From: Parvibaculum sp049651025
Lineage (GTDB): Bacteria > Pseudomonadota > Alphaproteobacteria > Parvibaculales > Parvibaculaceae
Reading direction: 5' to 3'
DNA: 17,048 nucleotides
NCBI RefSeq assembly: GCF_049651025.1
Contig: NZ_JBASBH010000055.1
Coordinates: 1-17,048 of the forward strand
The notes beneath the pieces were generated by a model, which saw nothing but the letters and a program-made list of their open reading frames with translations, did not search any database and was not told the origin of the DNA. Positions 6,732 through 14,135 of this stretch are shown piece by piece. Positions within the stretch are counted from its first letter, which is position 1. Each line of letters starts with the position of its first letter. Both the position numbers and the translations under genes were made by a program.

Positions 6732-7545
6732 AGTTCGTGGGCTCGATCTGACCGCACCGCTTTCTCCCGAAACATTCGATGCCATCCAGCAAGCCTGGTA
6801 CGACCACCTCGTCCTGCTGTTTCGCGGGCAGCGGCTTTCCGATGACGACCTCATCCGCTTCTCGCAGCATTTCGGCACGCTCGACATCGCGCCCGCCAGC
6901 GCAACCGATATGGCGGGTGCCCAGGAAAAATCGCGTCCCGAAATCTGGATCATTTCCAATGTCGTCGAAAACGGAAAACCCATCGGCGCTCTGGGCGACA
7001 AGGAGGCCGAATGGCACACCGACATGTCCTATGTCGAGGAACCGCCCATGGCCAGCGTGCTGCATTCGCATGAAATCCCGTCGCGCGGCGGCGATACGAG
7101 TTTTGCCAATATGTACAAGGCGCTCGAAGCGCTGCCCGCCGATCTTCGCCGCGAGATCGAAGGCCGCGTCTGCAATCACGACAGCAGCACCACAAGTGTG
7201 GGCGAATTGCGGGCAGGGGCGGGCGCCGTTGTCGATGTGCGCGTCGCGCCCGGCGCAAAGCATCCGATGATCCGCACGCATCCAGCAACGGGCGGCAAGG
7301 CGCTTTATCTCGGCCGCCGCCTCAACGCCTATGTTCCGGGCCTCGATCTCGCCGCCAGCGAAAGGCTTCTCGACGCGCTCTGGGCGCATTGCACGAAGCC
7401 GGAATTTGCCTGGACGCATCAATGGCGCGTTGGCGATCTGCTGATCTGGGACAACCGCGCGGCCATCCACCGCCGCGACAGTTTCAATGGCGCAGAACGC
7501 CGCGTCATGCACCGCACGCAGATCAAGGGTGACCGGCCAAGGTGA
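6688..7545 (+). CDS. TauD/TfdA-family Fe(II)/2-oxoglutarate dioxygenase
   Basis: A 285-residue enzyme, close to the length of TauD. The iron-binding facial triad is H110-T-D112 (in EWHTDMSY) plus distal H261 (in DNRAAIHRRDSF). R272 and R276 lie 11 and 15 residues after that histidine, the spacing of the 2-oxoglutarate-binding and substrate-region arginines in TauD. The active site therefore looks complete. Family members couple 2-oxoglutarate decarboxylation to hydroxylation that often releases sulfite, or cleaves ethers such as 2,4-D. The ATG at 6688 follows GGGAG (6677-6681) by about 6 nt; an ATG at 6670 is less likely. The gene overlaps the end of the MFS transporter gene, suggesting uptake and oxidation of the same compound. 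Substrate is not deducible. Confidence 0.93.
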   Translation: MTIEVIPTGAALGAEVRGLDLTAPLSPETFDAIQQAWYDHLVLLFRGQRLSDDDLIRFSQHFGTLDIAPASATDMAGAQEKSRPEIWIISNVVENGKPIGALGDKEAEWHTDMSYVEEPPMASVLHSHEIPSRGGDTSFANMYKALEALPADLRREIEGRVCNHDSSTTSVGELRAGAGAVVDVRVAPGAKHPMIRTHPATGGKALYLGRRLNAYVPGLDLAASERLLDALWAHCTKPEFAWTHQWRVGDLLIWDNRAAIHRRDSFNGAERRVMHRTQIKGDRPR

Positions 7546-7566
7546 TGCCGGCATCGGTTCCGCGAC

Positions 7567-7613
7567 GTCAAACACACACCGTTTGACAAACCTCTCTGCG
7601 CATTGAGTTATTA
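7567..7613 (+). promoter_or_regulatory. Candidate promoter and overlapping operator for the MDR gene
   Basis: A perfect inverted repeat GTCAAAC (7567-7573), 7-nt spacer, GTTTGAC (7581-7587) overlaps a consensus -35 box TTGACA (7583-7588). A weak -10 lies 17-19 nt further down (AGTTAT at 7606 or TTATTA at 7608). The MDR start codon is about 35 nt beyond. A protein bound to the repeat would cover the -35, so repression is the natural reading. The binding protein is unknown. Confidence 0.45.
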
Positions 7614-7646
7614 CGGCAACGAAACTCACTTATTGGAGGAAAGCCC

Positions 7647-8645
7647 ATGCGCGCACTGGAGTTGCAGGCCCTTGGCATTGAAAATCTGAAGCTTGTCGAG
7701 CGCGATGTTCCCAAGGCCGGTCCCGGCGAAGTCGTCGTCCGGCTCAAGGCCGCGTCGCTCAATTATCGTGATCTCGCCACCGTCGCCTATATGGGCGGCA
7801 AGATGCCTTTTGTTCCGCTGTCGGACGGGTCTGGCGAAATCGTGGAAGTGGGTGCGGGCGTCAAGCGCGTGAAGGTCGGCGACAAGGTTGCGCCGAGCTT
7901 CTTCCCGCATTGGCTTTCCGGCGCGCCGACGCCCGCCACGCTGGCCGCACTTGGCGGCCCCTATGACGGTTGCGCGTCGGATTATCTCAAGGTCTCGGCG
8001 GAAGGCGTCACCATCGCGCCGAAGAATCTCAGCCATGAAGAGATCGCAACGCTGCCTTGCGCGGCGCTCACTGCATGGCGCGGGCTTTTCGTCGAGGGCA
8101 AGCTGAAGGCGGGCGACACGGTGCTTGTGCAGGGCACAGGCGGCGTTTCGATCTTCGCGCTGCAATTTGCGAAGATGGCAGGCGCGCGCGTCATCGTCAC
8201 CTCATCGTCGGATGAAAAGCTCGAACGCGCGGGCAAGCTCGGCGCGGACGATTTCATCAACTACAAGAAGACGCCTGACTGGGCCGGCGAAGCGCGCAAG
8301 CTCACCGATGGTCGCGGCGTCGATCACGTCATTGAAGTCGGCGGCGCGGATACCTTCCCGCAATCGATCATGGCGGTGCGCCTCGGCGGCCATGTTGCCG
8401 TCATCGGCCTGCTGTCCGGCATGACGAAGGACGTCAACGTCGCGGCGATCTTCTCGCAGAACGTCAAGATCAGCGGCGTCACCGTCGGTTCACGCGCCAT
8501 GGTCGAAGACATGTTCCGCGCCATCGAGATCAACGACATTCATCCGATCATCGACAAGCGTTTCTCGCTTGAAGAGACACAGGATGCGTTGCGTCTCATG
8601 CAGGGTGCTTCGCATTTCGGGAAGATCGTTCTGAATATCGCGTGA
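7647..8645 (+). CDS. Zinc-independent MDR oxidoreductase, NAD(P)-dependent (quinone oxidoreductase/alcohol dehydrogenase-like)
   Basis: A 332-residue medium-chain dehydrogenase/reductase. The GroES-like N-terminal domain contains LKAASLNYRDL and PLSDGSGEIVEVGAGVKRVKVGDKV; the Rossmann domain has VLVQGTGGVSIFALQFAKMAG from residue 159, followed by GARVIVTSSSDEKLERAGKLGADDFINY. The Cys ligand of the catalytic zinc is replaced in the NYRDL segment and no structural-zinc Cys cluster is present, so it belongs with the zinc-free quinone reductase-like group. GGAGGAAA (about 7635) precedes the ATG at ideal spacing. It is transcribed on its own promoter after a 100-bp gap. Substrate is not identifiable; many relatives reduce quinones or enones. 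Confidence 0.92.
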   Translation: MRALELQALGIENLKLVERDVPKAGPGEVVVRLKAASLNYRDLATVAYMGGKMPFVPLSDGSGEIVEVGAGVKRVKVGDKVAPSFFPHWLSGAPTPATLAALGGPYDGCASDYLKVSAEGVTIAPKNLSHEEIATLPCAALTAWRGLFVEGKLKAGDTVLVQGTGGVSIFALQFAKMAGARVIVTSSSDEKLERAGKLGADDFINYKKTPDWAGEARKLTDGRGVDHVIEVGGADTFPQSIMAVRLGGHVAVIGLLSGMTKDVNVAAIFSQNVKISGVTVGSRAMVEDMFRAIEINDIHPIIDKRFSLEETQDALRLMQGASHFGKIVLNIA

Positions 8646-8662
8646 GGCTCTCGCCTTACTAG

Positions 8663-8780
8663 CCCTCCCCCCTTGAGGGGGAGGGTTGGGTGGGGGGTAC
8701 CTCTTGAAGAAAGACTCTTGCGAAGCGACCCCCCCTCCCGATCAGCTTCGCTGATCCGCCTCCCCCTCAAGGGGGGAGGG
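8663..8780. repeat. Long GC-rich inverted-repeat block between convergent genes
   Basis: A perfect 22-bp inverted repeat occupies 8663-8684 and 8759-8780; each arm is itself near-palindromic around TTGA/TCAA. Inside, G-rich 8691-8697 can pair with C-rich 8729-8736, and GATCAGC-TTC-GCTGATC (8740-8756) forms a small hairpin. The block could fold as one large stem. It fills the convergent gap between the MDR gene and the minus-strand epimerase and may act as a two-way terminator or as a REP-like repeat. It contains no coding sequence. Confidence 0.8.
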
Positions 8781-8801
8781 GAAAAGAAGGGCGAAAAAAC
8801 T

Positions 8802-9785
8802 CTACCCCCACAACCCCCGTTCCGCCGGCAGCATCAAGCTCCCCTCAAAGCTGATCCCGTGCGCGCGATCCTTCGCCAGCAGCAGCGGCCCGTCGAGATC
8901 GACAAACTCCGCGCCTTGCGCAATCAGCATCGCAGGCGCCATGGCGAGCGATGTCGCGACCATGCAGCCGACCATCACCTTCAGGTTGCGCCGTCTCGCA
9001 CAGCGCATCACCGATAGCGCCTCGGTGAGCCCGCCCGTCTTGTCGAGCTTCACATTGATGTACTGATAGAGCCCCGCCAGCCGCGAGATGCCTTCCAGAC
9101 CATGCGCGCTTTCATCGGCGCAAAGCGGAATGGGGCAGGCGAGGCCGCGCAGGGCTTCGTCGTCTTTTGCAGGCAGCGGCTGCTCGATCAGCGCGACGCC
9201 GAACCGCGCAAGCTCGCCCGCCATCGGCAAAACATCATCTGCCTTCCAGCCTTCATTCGCATCGACGATCAGCGTCGCGTTCGGCGCGCCCTCGCGCACG
9301 GCGGCGACGCGGGCAATGTCGTCGCCCGTCCCGCCGAGTTTCAGCTTCAGCAATGGCCGCGCCGCTGCCTTGCGCGCGGCTTCGCGCATAGCGTTCGGCT
9401 CGCCAAGGCTCAGCGTATAGGCGGTGGTCAGGGATTGCGGCTCGGGCAAGTTCGCGATTTGCCAGACGGGAAGTCCGCGCTGTTTTGCTTCGAGGTCCCA
9501 AAGCGCGCAATCGACCGCGTTGCGCGCCGCGCCGCGCGGCATGGCGCGTTGCAGCTCGTCGCGCGTCATACCGTCTGCAATCGCCTTGCCGATCACGCGG
9601 ATTGAGGCGGCGACATCTTTCACCGTTTCGCCGTAGCGCCCATAAGGCACGCATTCGCCGCGCCCGGTTGCGCCGTCTTCGCGAATGGTGACGGTGATGA
9701 CTTCGGCTTGCGTCTTCGAGCCGCGCGAAATCGTGAAGGCGCCTGCAATGGGCCAGGTTTCGACATCGACGGTGATTTCACGCAT
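8802..9785 (-). CDS. Dipeptide epimerase, enolase superfamily (L-Ala-D/L-Glu epimerase-like)
   Basis: A 327-residue enolase-superfamily enzyme of the MLE/dipeptide epimerase subgroup. The KxK motif is K147-L-K149, with metal ligands D175 (in VDANEGW), E201 (in IEQPLP) and D224 (in CADES), and the opposing catalytic lysine K246 in NVKLDKTGG. The spacings are those of L-Ala-D/L-Glu epimerase, which interconverts peptidoglycan dipeptide stereoisomers during murein recycling; a C-terminal DLDGPLLL segment also fits that group. The active site looks complete. I choose the ATG at 9785, preceded by GAGG, instead of an upstream in-frame ATG at 9839 which lies close to the cyclase stop. It is downstream of the cyclase gene on the same strand with a gap of about 75 bp and could share its transcript. 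Exact dipeptide preference is not certain. Confidence 0.9.
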   Translation of the reverse strand: MREITVDVETWPIAGAFTISRGSKTQAEVITVTIREDGATGRGECVPYGRYGETVKDVAASIRVIGKAIADGMTRDELQRAMPRGAARNAVDCALWDLEAKQRGLPVWQIANLPEPQSLTTAYTLSLGEPNAMREAARKAAARPLLKLKLGGTGDDIARVAAVREGAPNATLIVDANEGWKADDVLPMAGELARFGVALIEQPLPAKDDEALRGLACPIPLCADESAHGLEGISRLAGLYQYINVKLDKTGGLTEALSVMRCARRRNLKVMVGCMVATSLAMAPAMLIAQGAEFVDLDGPLLLAKDRAHGISFEGSLMLPAERGLWG

Positions 9786-9860
9786 TTGGGCCTCGCTCGG
9801 ATTGCGCGCGATGATGCCGTGCGTCGCGCGAGCCGCCAAGTCAAAAGCGTGGAGCGGGGA

Positions 9861-12122
9861 TCAAATACGGCCTGCGAACCAGGAGCCGTTCCAGTGGTCG
9901 CCGGGCGCGCTCGCCTCATATTGCGCAATCCGCGCTTCGTAGAAATCGTAAAGCGTCGGGATCGCGCCGTTGAGCTTGCGGCATTCGGCGATGGCGGCGC
10001 GCGCATCCGCCCAGCGCTGGTTGCGATAGGCCGAGAAGATCAGCGCATGCGCTTCCTGAAGCGCGCGGAATTTCGGATTGGCGCGCATGATCGGATCGCC
10101 GAGCAGGGCAAAGACGCGGCGGCCTTCCGGGTGGCGCGGCGTCGAGATGAGATCGATCTCGAGCAGCGCATAGCGGTCGCCGATGACGCGCTGCGTGCCT
10201 TCGCCGACAATGATCGCGGGGCCGTAATTGCGCGCATTGCGTTGCAGGTGAGCGGCAAAGCTCACCGGCTCGCCAAGCACGCCGTAATCGAAGCGCAGGA
10301 TCGCGCCCATATTGCCGGTGATCGCCAGGCCGCTATCGATGCCGATGGAAAGGCTCAGCGGCACATGGCTCAGATGCTGGCGGCGCGCATCCTCTTCCAG
10401 AAACTCGTTCAGCGCTTCAAGGTTCTCGACCATGCGCAGCGCGGCGTCGCAGCCCTTCGAGGCGTGATCGGACACGTCGAAAGGCGCGTTCCACACCGCA
10501 TACATCGTGTCGCCCACCGTGCGGTCGACCATGCCGTTGCGGTCCTGCACGATCTTGGTCATCGGCGAGAAGAAACGGTTGAGAATGTCGGCATAGGCCT
10601 TGGGGTCTTCGAGATAGCGGTCGGCAATGATGTTGAAGCCGCGCAGGCCGACAACCACCGAGGTCACAGGCTTCAGATTGCCTTCGGCCTGAATGAGCTT
10701 GGGGTGCGCATGCATTCTGGCAAGGCCCGACGACGAGAGGCGGCGCGCAAATTGTCCGTCGATGAAGCGCGTCTGCTCTTCCGAATGCAGCTTGCGCATC
10801 AGCGAGCAGGTGACGGTTGCGATGAGGAGCGTGACACTGCCAAGGGCAGGGTCGAGCAACCAGCGATGCGTGTCGAAAGCCCACCATGAGGCATAGCCCG
10901 CGCCGCCCACCAGAATGAGCGTGAAGATGAAGCTCCAGCGGAAGCGGAAACGGCCAGCGACGAGGATGACGAGAATGCCGCCGACGAAAATGAAAAGCTG
11001 TTCGGCCAGCGAAGACCAGCCCGGCGTCACAAGGAAATCGCCCTGAAGTATCTGGTCGATGGCATTGGCGACGATGGCGCCGGAGGGCAGGCGGACGCCT
11101 GCGGGCGTGTCGTAAAAGCGATCCGTGCCATTTGCCGAAACGCCGATCACCGCGATCTTGCCCCGGAGAGCCGACAGGTCGGCCGACTTGTCGAGCAGGC
11201 TTGCCGCCGAGATGGACGCGCGCGTTTCCGGCCCGCCGAAATAAAGGCGCAGGCAGCCGGTCGCGCTTGTCAGCACGACGAGATCGGCGCCGCCAATATC
11301 TATGCGGTCGATGCCCGGCTCCATGCCGAGGGCAAAGCCATTTTCGGGTTCGTTCACATTGACGCGGTAGCCGGTGCCGCCGCGATAGACGCGCAAGGCT
11401 TCAAGCACGTTTGAGGGGTAGAGCGTTCCGCCAAGGTTCACGACCATCGGCAGCGTGCGGACGGATGTGCCGGGCACGCGGTCGGGAAGCGCTGCGCCAT
11501 TGCCCTTGGCCGCCAGTTCGAATGTGTCGAGGCTTGGCCGCCAGAGCGAATAGGCGGTGGTGTAATGGCGCGCATCGCTGCCTTCGGAGGCGATGAAGTC
11601 CCGGCCTTGCGGGATGCGGGGTGAGCCATGCGGGCTTTTGCCCGGCTCGAACGAGACGATGGAAGGCGTCGCGCGAAGCAGGTTTGCAAATTCGAGGTCG
11701 TAGTCCGGCAGTTCGGCAAGGCCCGTCTGCAAGCCATAGGCGGAGGGCAGGCGATCGAGCGAGCCCCAGAGTTTCAGAAGTTCCGCCGCCGAGGTCGGAT
11801 CGCTTTCCGAGAGCGACATGTCGAGCAGGATCGCCCGCGCGCCCGCATCGCGCACGGCGGAAACGAGATCGGCAAGCCGTTTGCGCGGCCATGGCCAGAC
11901 GCCGTAGCGCGCGGCGCTTTCCGCGCCAATGTCGATATAGACGGCGCGCGGACCATCCTGCGCGGCTTTGCGCGGTTCTATGCGCTGGTAAATGTCGAAG
12001 ACCTGATTTTGCAGCGCCGTGGCAAGGCCGCCCACGTCGTAGATCGACATGGCGAGGCCCATCATCAGGACAAGTCCTGGAAGGATGGCTGATAGCCTGC
12101 GGAAAACCGGTGTCGAATTCAT
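9861..12122 (-). CDS. CHASE2-domain membrane protein with a degenerate class III adenylate/guanylate cyclase domain
   Basis: A 753-residue protein. An N-terminal hydrophobic helix (about 12-30) precedes an extracytoplasmic CHASE2 sensor domain (about 35-360). Three membrane helices follow (about 372-440), then a cytoplasmic cyclase homology domain (about 480-660) and a helical tail with TPR-like character. The cyclase fold is clear from VGLRGFN, TVGDTMYAVWN and GNMGAILRFDYGVLGEPV. However, the first metal-binding aspartate is replaced by G492, the purine-specifying lysine by R534, and the transition-state asparagine and arginine by S621 and H625; the second metal aspartate D538 remains. Normal family members make cAMP; this one is probably inactive or altered. 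I prefer the ATG at 12122, with GAGG 4 nt upstream; an in-frame ATG at 12140 has no properly spaced site. Confidence 0.9.
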   Translation of the reverse strand: MNSTPVFRRLSAILPGLVLMMGLAMSIYDVGGLATALQNQVFDIYQRIEPRKAAQDGPRAVYIDIGAESAARYGVWPWPRKRLADLVSAVRDAGARAILLDMSLSESDPTSAAELLKLWGSLDRLPSAYGLQTGLAELPDYDLEFANLLRATPSIVSFEPGKSPHGSPRIPQGRDFIASEGSDARHYTTAYSLWRPSLDTFELAAKGNGAALPDRVPGTSVRTLPMVVNLGGTLYPSNVLEALRVYRGGTGYRVNVNEPENGFALGMEPGIDRIDIGGADLVVLTSATGCLRLYFGGPETRASISAASLLDKSADLSALRGKIAVIGVSANGTDRFYDTPAGVRLPSGAIVANAIDQILQGDFLVTPGWSSLAEQLFIFVGGILVILVAGRFRFRWSFIFTLILVGGAGYASWWAFDTHRWLLDPALGSVTLLIATVTCSLMRKLHSEEQTRFIDGQFARRLSSSGLARMHAHPKLIQAEGNLKPVTSVVVGLRGFNIIADRYLEDPKAYADILNRFFSPMTKIVQDRNGMVDRTVGDTMYAVWNAPFDVSDHASKGCDAALRMVENLEALNEFLEEDARRQHLSHVPLSLSIGIDSGLAITGNMGAILRFDYGVLGEPVSFAAHLQRNARNYGPAIIVGEGTQRVIGDRYALLEIDLISTPRHPEGRRVFALLGDPIMRANPKFRALQEAHALIFSAYRNQRWADARAAIAECRKLNGAIPTLYDFYEARIAQYEASAPGDHWNGSWFAGRI

Positions 12123-12182
12123 CTTGCCTCGTCCGAACATCCTTAAAACGGGATGCCGGTGCCCCTATTCTGAACGCTTGGC

Positions 12183-12237
12183 CTGCAATTGTCCTGTTAA
12201 GGGACAATGACGGGCGCTGCCTATCCGTGAATTGCAG
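12183..12237. promoter_or_regulatory. Nested inverted repeats upstream of the cyclase gene
   Basis: CTGCAATT (12183-12190) and AATTGCAG (12230-12237) are perfect complements. Inside them ATTGTCC (12188-12194) pairs with GGACAAT (12202-12208) across 7 nt. The structures are about 60-115 bp upstream of the cyclase start on the minus strand. They could be an operator or alternative leader hairpins. No promoter pair was recognised. Confidence 0.4.
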
Positions 12238-12281
12238 CTTTCATTCCAGATGGTGCGGGAGGTGTTTAAAGGCCCTCACCC

Positions 12282-12352
12282 AACCCTCTCCCAGAGGGAG
12301 AGGGTTAGTGATCGGCGGCCCTCATCGCCCCTCTCCCGTTTGCGGGAGAGGG
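12282..12352. repeat. Two palindromic GC-rich intergenic hairpins
   Basis: The first hairpin is AACCCTCTCCC (12282-12292), loop AGA, GGGAGAGGGTT (12296-12306). The second is CCCTCTCCCG (12329-12338), loop TTTG, CGGGAGAGGG (12343-12352). Both are perfect. They resemble the CCCTC-rich intergenic repeats common in alphaproteobacteria. Together with the sequence to 12427 they fill the roughly 300-bp gap between the cytochrome c stop and the cyclase start, which has no gene. Confidence 0.85.
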
Positions 12353-12402
12353 AGGCACCCGCGCCCCTCGGATCTGCGCGACGCGCAGCCCAAGGACAGG
12401 CT

Positions 12403-12419
12403 CAGGCGTGGGAGGGTGA
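12403..12419 (-). repeat. 17-bp repeat shared with the window end
   Basis: The reverse complement of this stretch reads CCCTCACCCTCCCACGC and recurs exactly near the end of the window (17026-17042). It lies just past the stop codon of the cytochrome c gene. It appears to be the terminal part of the same intergenic repeat family as the hairpins at 12282-12352. Coordinates may be off by one or two bases. Confidence 0.7.
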
Positions 12420-12427
12420 GGGGCTTC

Positions 12428-12838
12428 TTACTTCTTATGTCCGGTCGCCGTTTCCATATAGGCGAGCAGGTCCTTGCGGTCCTGTTCTTTCTTCAGGCCG
12501 GGGAAGGACATGATCGTGCCGGGCACGAAGGCCTGTGGATTTTCGAGATATTTGAACAGCGTGTCCTCGTCCCACTTCGCGCCGCTTGCGGCTTCCTTCT
12601 TCATGGCGGCCGAATAGTTGTAGTCGGCCTTCGCAGCGATACCGCGATCCATGATGTTGTGAAGATTGGGTCCGACGCGGTTGGGGCCGCCTTCTTCGAC
12701 CGTGTGGCAAGCCTGGCATTTCTTGAATACTTTGGCGCCCTTCACGGCGTCTCCGCCTTCCCACTCCGAGGCCAGACACAAGGACGACACGGACATGGCA
12801 AGCGTGGCGACCGCCAGGCCCTTCAAAACTGCCTTCAT
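12428..12838 (-). CDS. Secreted class I c-type cytochrome (cytochrome c2-like)
   Basis: A 136-residue periplasmic electron carrier. A Sec signal peptide (basic MKAVLKG, then a hydrophobic stretch, probable cleavage after A23 in SLCLA|SEW) is followed by the heme c attachment motif C41-Q-A-C44-H45 and the sixth ligand M110 in GTIMSFPGL, with the usual VGPNLH segment between them. Size and motif spacing fit mitochondrial-type/c2 cytochromes such as those that shuttle electrons between the bc1 complex and oxidases. ATG at 12838 is preceded by GGGAG at 6-nt spacing; an in-frame ATG at 12871 would add a non-signal-like stretch. The gene is monocistronic and divergent from the lipid-transport operon. 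Confidence 0.93.
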   Translation of the reverse strand: MKAVLKGLAVATLAMSVSSLCLASEWEGGDAVKGAKVFKKCQACHTVEEGGPNRVGPNLHNIMDRGIAAKADYNYSAAMKKEAASGAKWDEDTLFKYLENPQAFVPGTIMSFPGLKKEQDRKDLLAYMETATGHKK

Positions 12839-12916
12839 GATATTCTCCCTTGGATAGTTCGGTTCGCGCATGGCCGGATGAGCCGCAACGGCTGGTCTTC
12901 GCGCGTAACTGCAAGC

Positions 12917-12929
12917 TAGACTATGTCTA
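12917..12929. promoter_or_regulatory. Perfect 13-bp palindrome between cytochrome c and the lipid transporter operon
   Basis: TAGAC-TAT-GTCTA is a perfect palindrome in an AT-richer patch of the 163-bp divergent intergenic region, about 78 bp upstream of the cytochrome start and 73 bp upstream of the STAS-MlaE start. It is a reasonable place for a regulator site. The adjoining TAATAT could form part of a -10 region. No known regulator consensus was matched. Confidence 0.35.
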
Positions 12930-13001
12930 ATATGGGGTCACGGGGCCGCGTCAAACTGGCGCGGGCGCTCGCCCAAAGGTCCAGGCCCGCGAGGAGGCAA
13001 G

Positions 13002-14135
13002 TTGGCTGAGGCATCCTACAAGGTTGAAACGCAGGGCGATGTCCTGCGCCTTCAGGCCGAGGGCGACTGGTCCGTGTCCGCCATCCTCACGATCGACGAG
13101 GGGTTGCGGAAGCTTGCCGAAGCACCTGCCACCGCCCGTGAGGCAGTTTTCGACGTGGCCAAAGTCACGCGACTCGATACGGCGGGCGCCTGGGTTCTCG
13201 ACCGCACGGCGACGGCTTTTGAAGCGCGTGGACTTACCGCCCGTTATGAAGGCCTGCGCGACGAGCACCGCATCCTGCTCGACAAGGTGAACGAGCTGGA
13301 ATGCCCGAAGCCCGAGCATGTGACGCGCCAGGCCACCATCGTCGAGATCATCGACCGCATCGGCGCCGCCGTCATCGTGCTCTGGCGCGAGGCGGTTGTC
13401 GGCGTTGCCTTTCTCGGTGCCGTCGTTGTCGCCTTCGGTCAGGTTCTCCGCGATCCGCGCCGCTTGCGTGGCGTGCCGCTCGTCCACCACATGGAGAAGG
13501 CGGGCTTCGACGCGCTTCCCCTTGTCTGCCTGCTCACTTTCCTCATCGGCGCGGTCATTGCGCAGCAGGGCGCATCGCAGCTCAAGAAGTTCGGCGCTGA
13601 TGTTTTCACCGTCAATCTCATCACCATCGTCTTTCTGCGCGAGGTTGGATTGCTGCTGACCGCGATCATCGTCGCGGGCCGCTCTGGCAGCGCCTTCACG
13701 GCTGAAATCGGTTCGATGAAGATGCGCGAGGAAATCGACGCCATGCGCACGCTCGGCCTCGATCCGATGCAGATGCTCGTTCTGCCGCGCGTGCTGGCGC
13801 TCATCATCGTATTGCCGCTGCTCACCTTCGTTGCCGACATCATGGGGCTTATCGGCGGCGGCGTCGTCGCGTGGACGCAGCTTGGCATGGCGCCGATGGT
13901 TTATATCGAACGCCTGCGCGACTCGGCGGTCTTCTGGACATTCGGCGTCGGCCTTCTGAAAGCGCCTTTCATGGCGCTGGCAATCGGCCTGATCGGCTGT
14001 CGTTCGGGCCTCGATGTCACGGGCAGCGCCGAATCCGTCGGCGCACAGACGACAAGCTCCGTCGTGCGCTCCATTTTCCTCGTCATCATTCTCGACGCGG
14101 TCTTCGCCATTTTCTTCACCGCGGTCGGGATATGA
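13002..14135 (+). CDS. mlaE: STAS-MlaE fusion permease of an MCE/Mla-type ABC transporter
   Basis: A 377-residue permease of the MlaE/YrbE family that carries phospholipid or other lipid between inner and outer membranes. The N-terminal about 100 residues form a STAS domain like MlaB, with LDTAGAWVLDRT at the usual LD-S/T-x-G position; from about residue 150 the MlaE domain follows, with several membrane helices and the family segments FLREVGLLLTAIIVAGRSGSAFTAEIGSMKMREEIDAMRTLGLDP. The protein thus combines MlaB and MlaE roles in one chain. The start is TTG at 13002, supported by GAGGAGG (12991-12997). Its TGA overlaps the ATG of the ATPase gene. No separate mlaB or mlaC gene is visible. Confidence 0.93.
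   Translation: MAEASYKVETQGDVLRLQAEGDWSVSAILTIDEGLRKLAEAPATAREAVFDVAKVTRLDTAGAWVLDRTATAFEARGLTARYEGLRDEHRILLDKVNELECPKPEHVTRQATIVEIIDRIGAAVIVLWREAVVGVAFLGAVVVAFGQVLRDPRRLRGVPLVHHMEKAGFDALPLVCLLTFLIGAVIAQQGASQLKKFGADVFTVNLITIVFLREVGLLLTAIIVAGRSGSAFTAEIGSMKMREEIDAMRTLGLDPMQMLVLPRVLALIIVLPLLTFVADIMGLIGGGVVAWTQLGMAPMVYIERLRDSAVFWTFGVGLLKAPFMALAIGLIGCRSGLDVTGSAESVGAQTTSSVVRSIFLVIILDAVFAIFFTAVGI

Noticed and set aside
5271..7025. 584-residue minus-strand open frame opposite the GIY-YIG and MFS genes
   Set aside because: Highly charged low-complexity composition, crosses the inverted repeat and two real genes, and shows no domain.
8663..8780. CRISPR array
   Set aside because: The repeats are two inverted copies, not multiple direct repeats with regular unique spacers, and no cas gene is nearby.
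9708..10889. Plus-strand open frame opposite the epimerase and cyclase genes
   Set aside because: Arg/Ala-rich shadow of two genes with clear family motifs.
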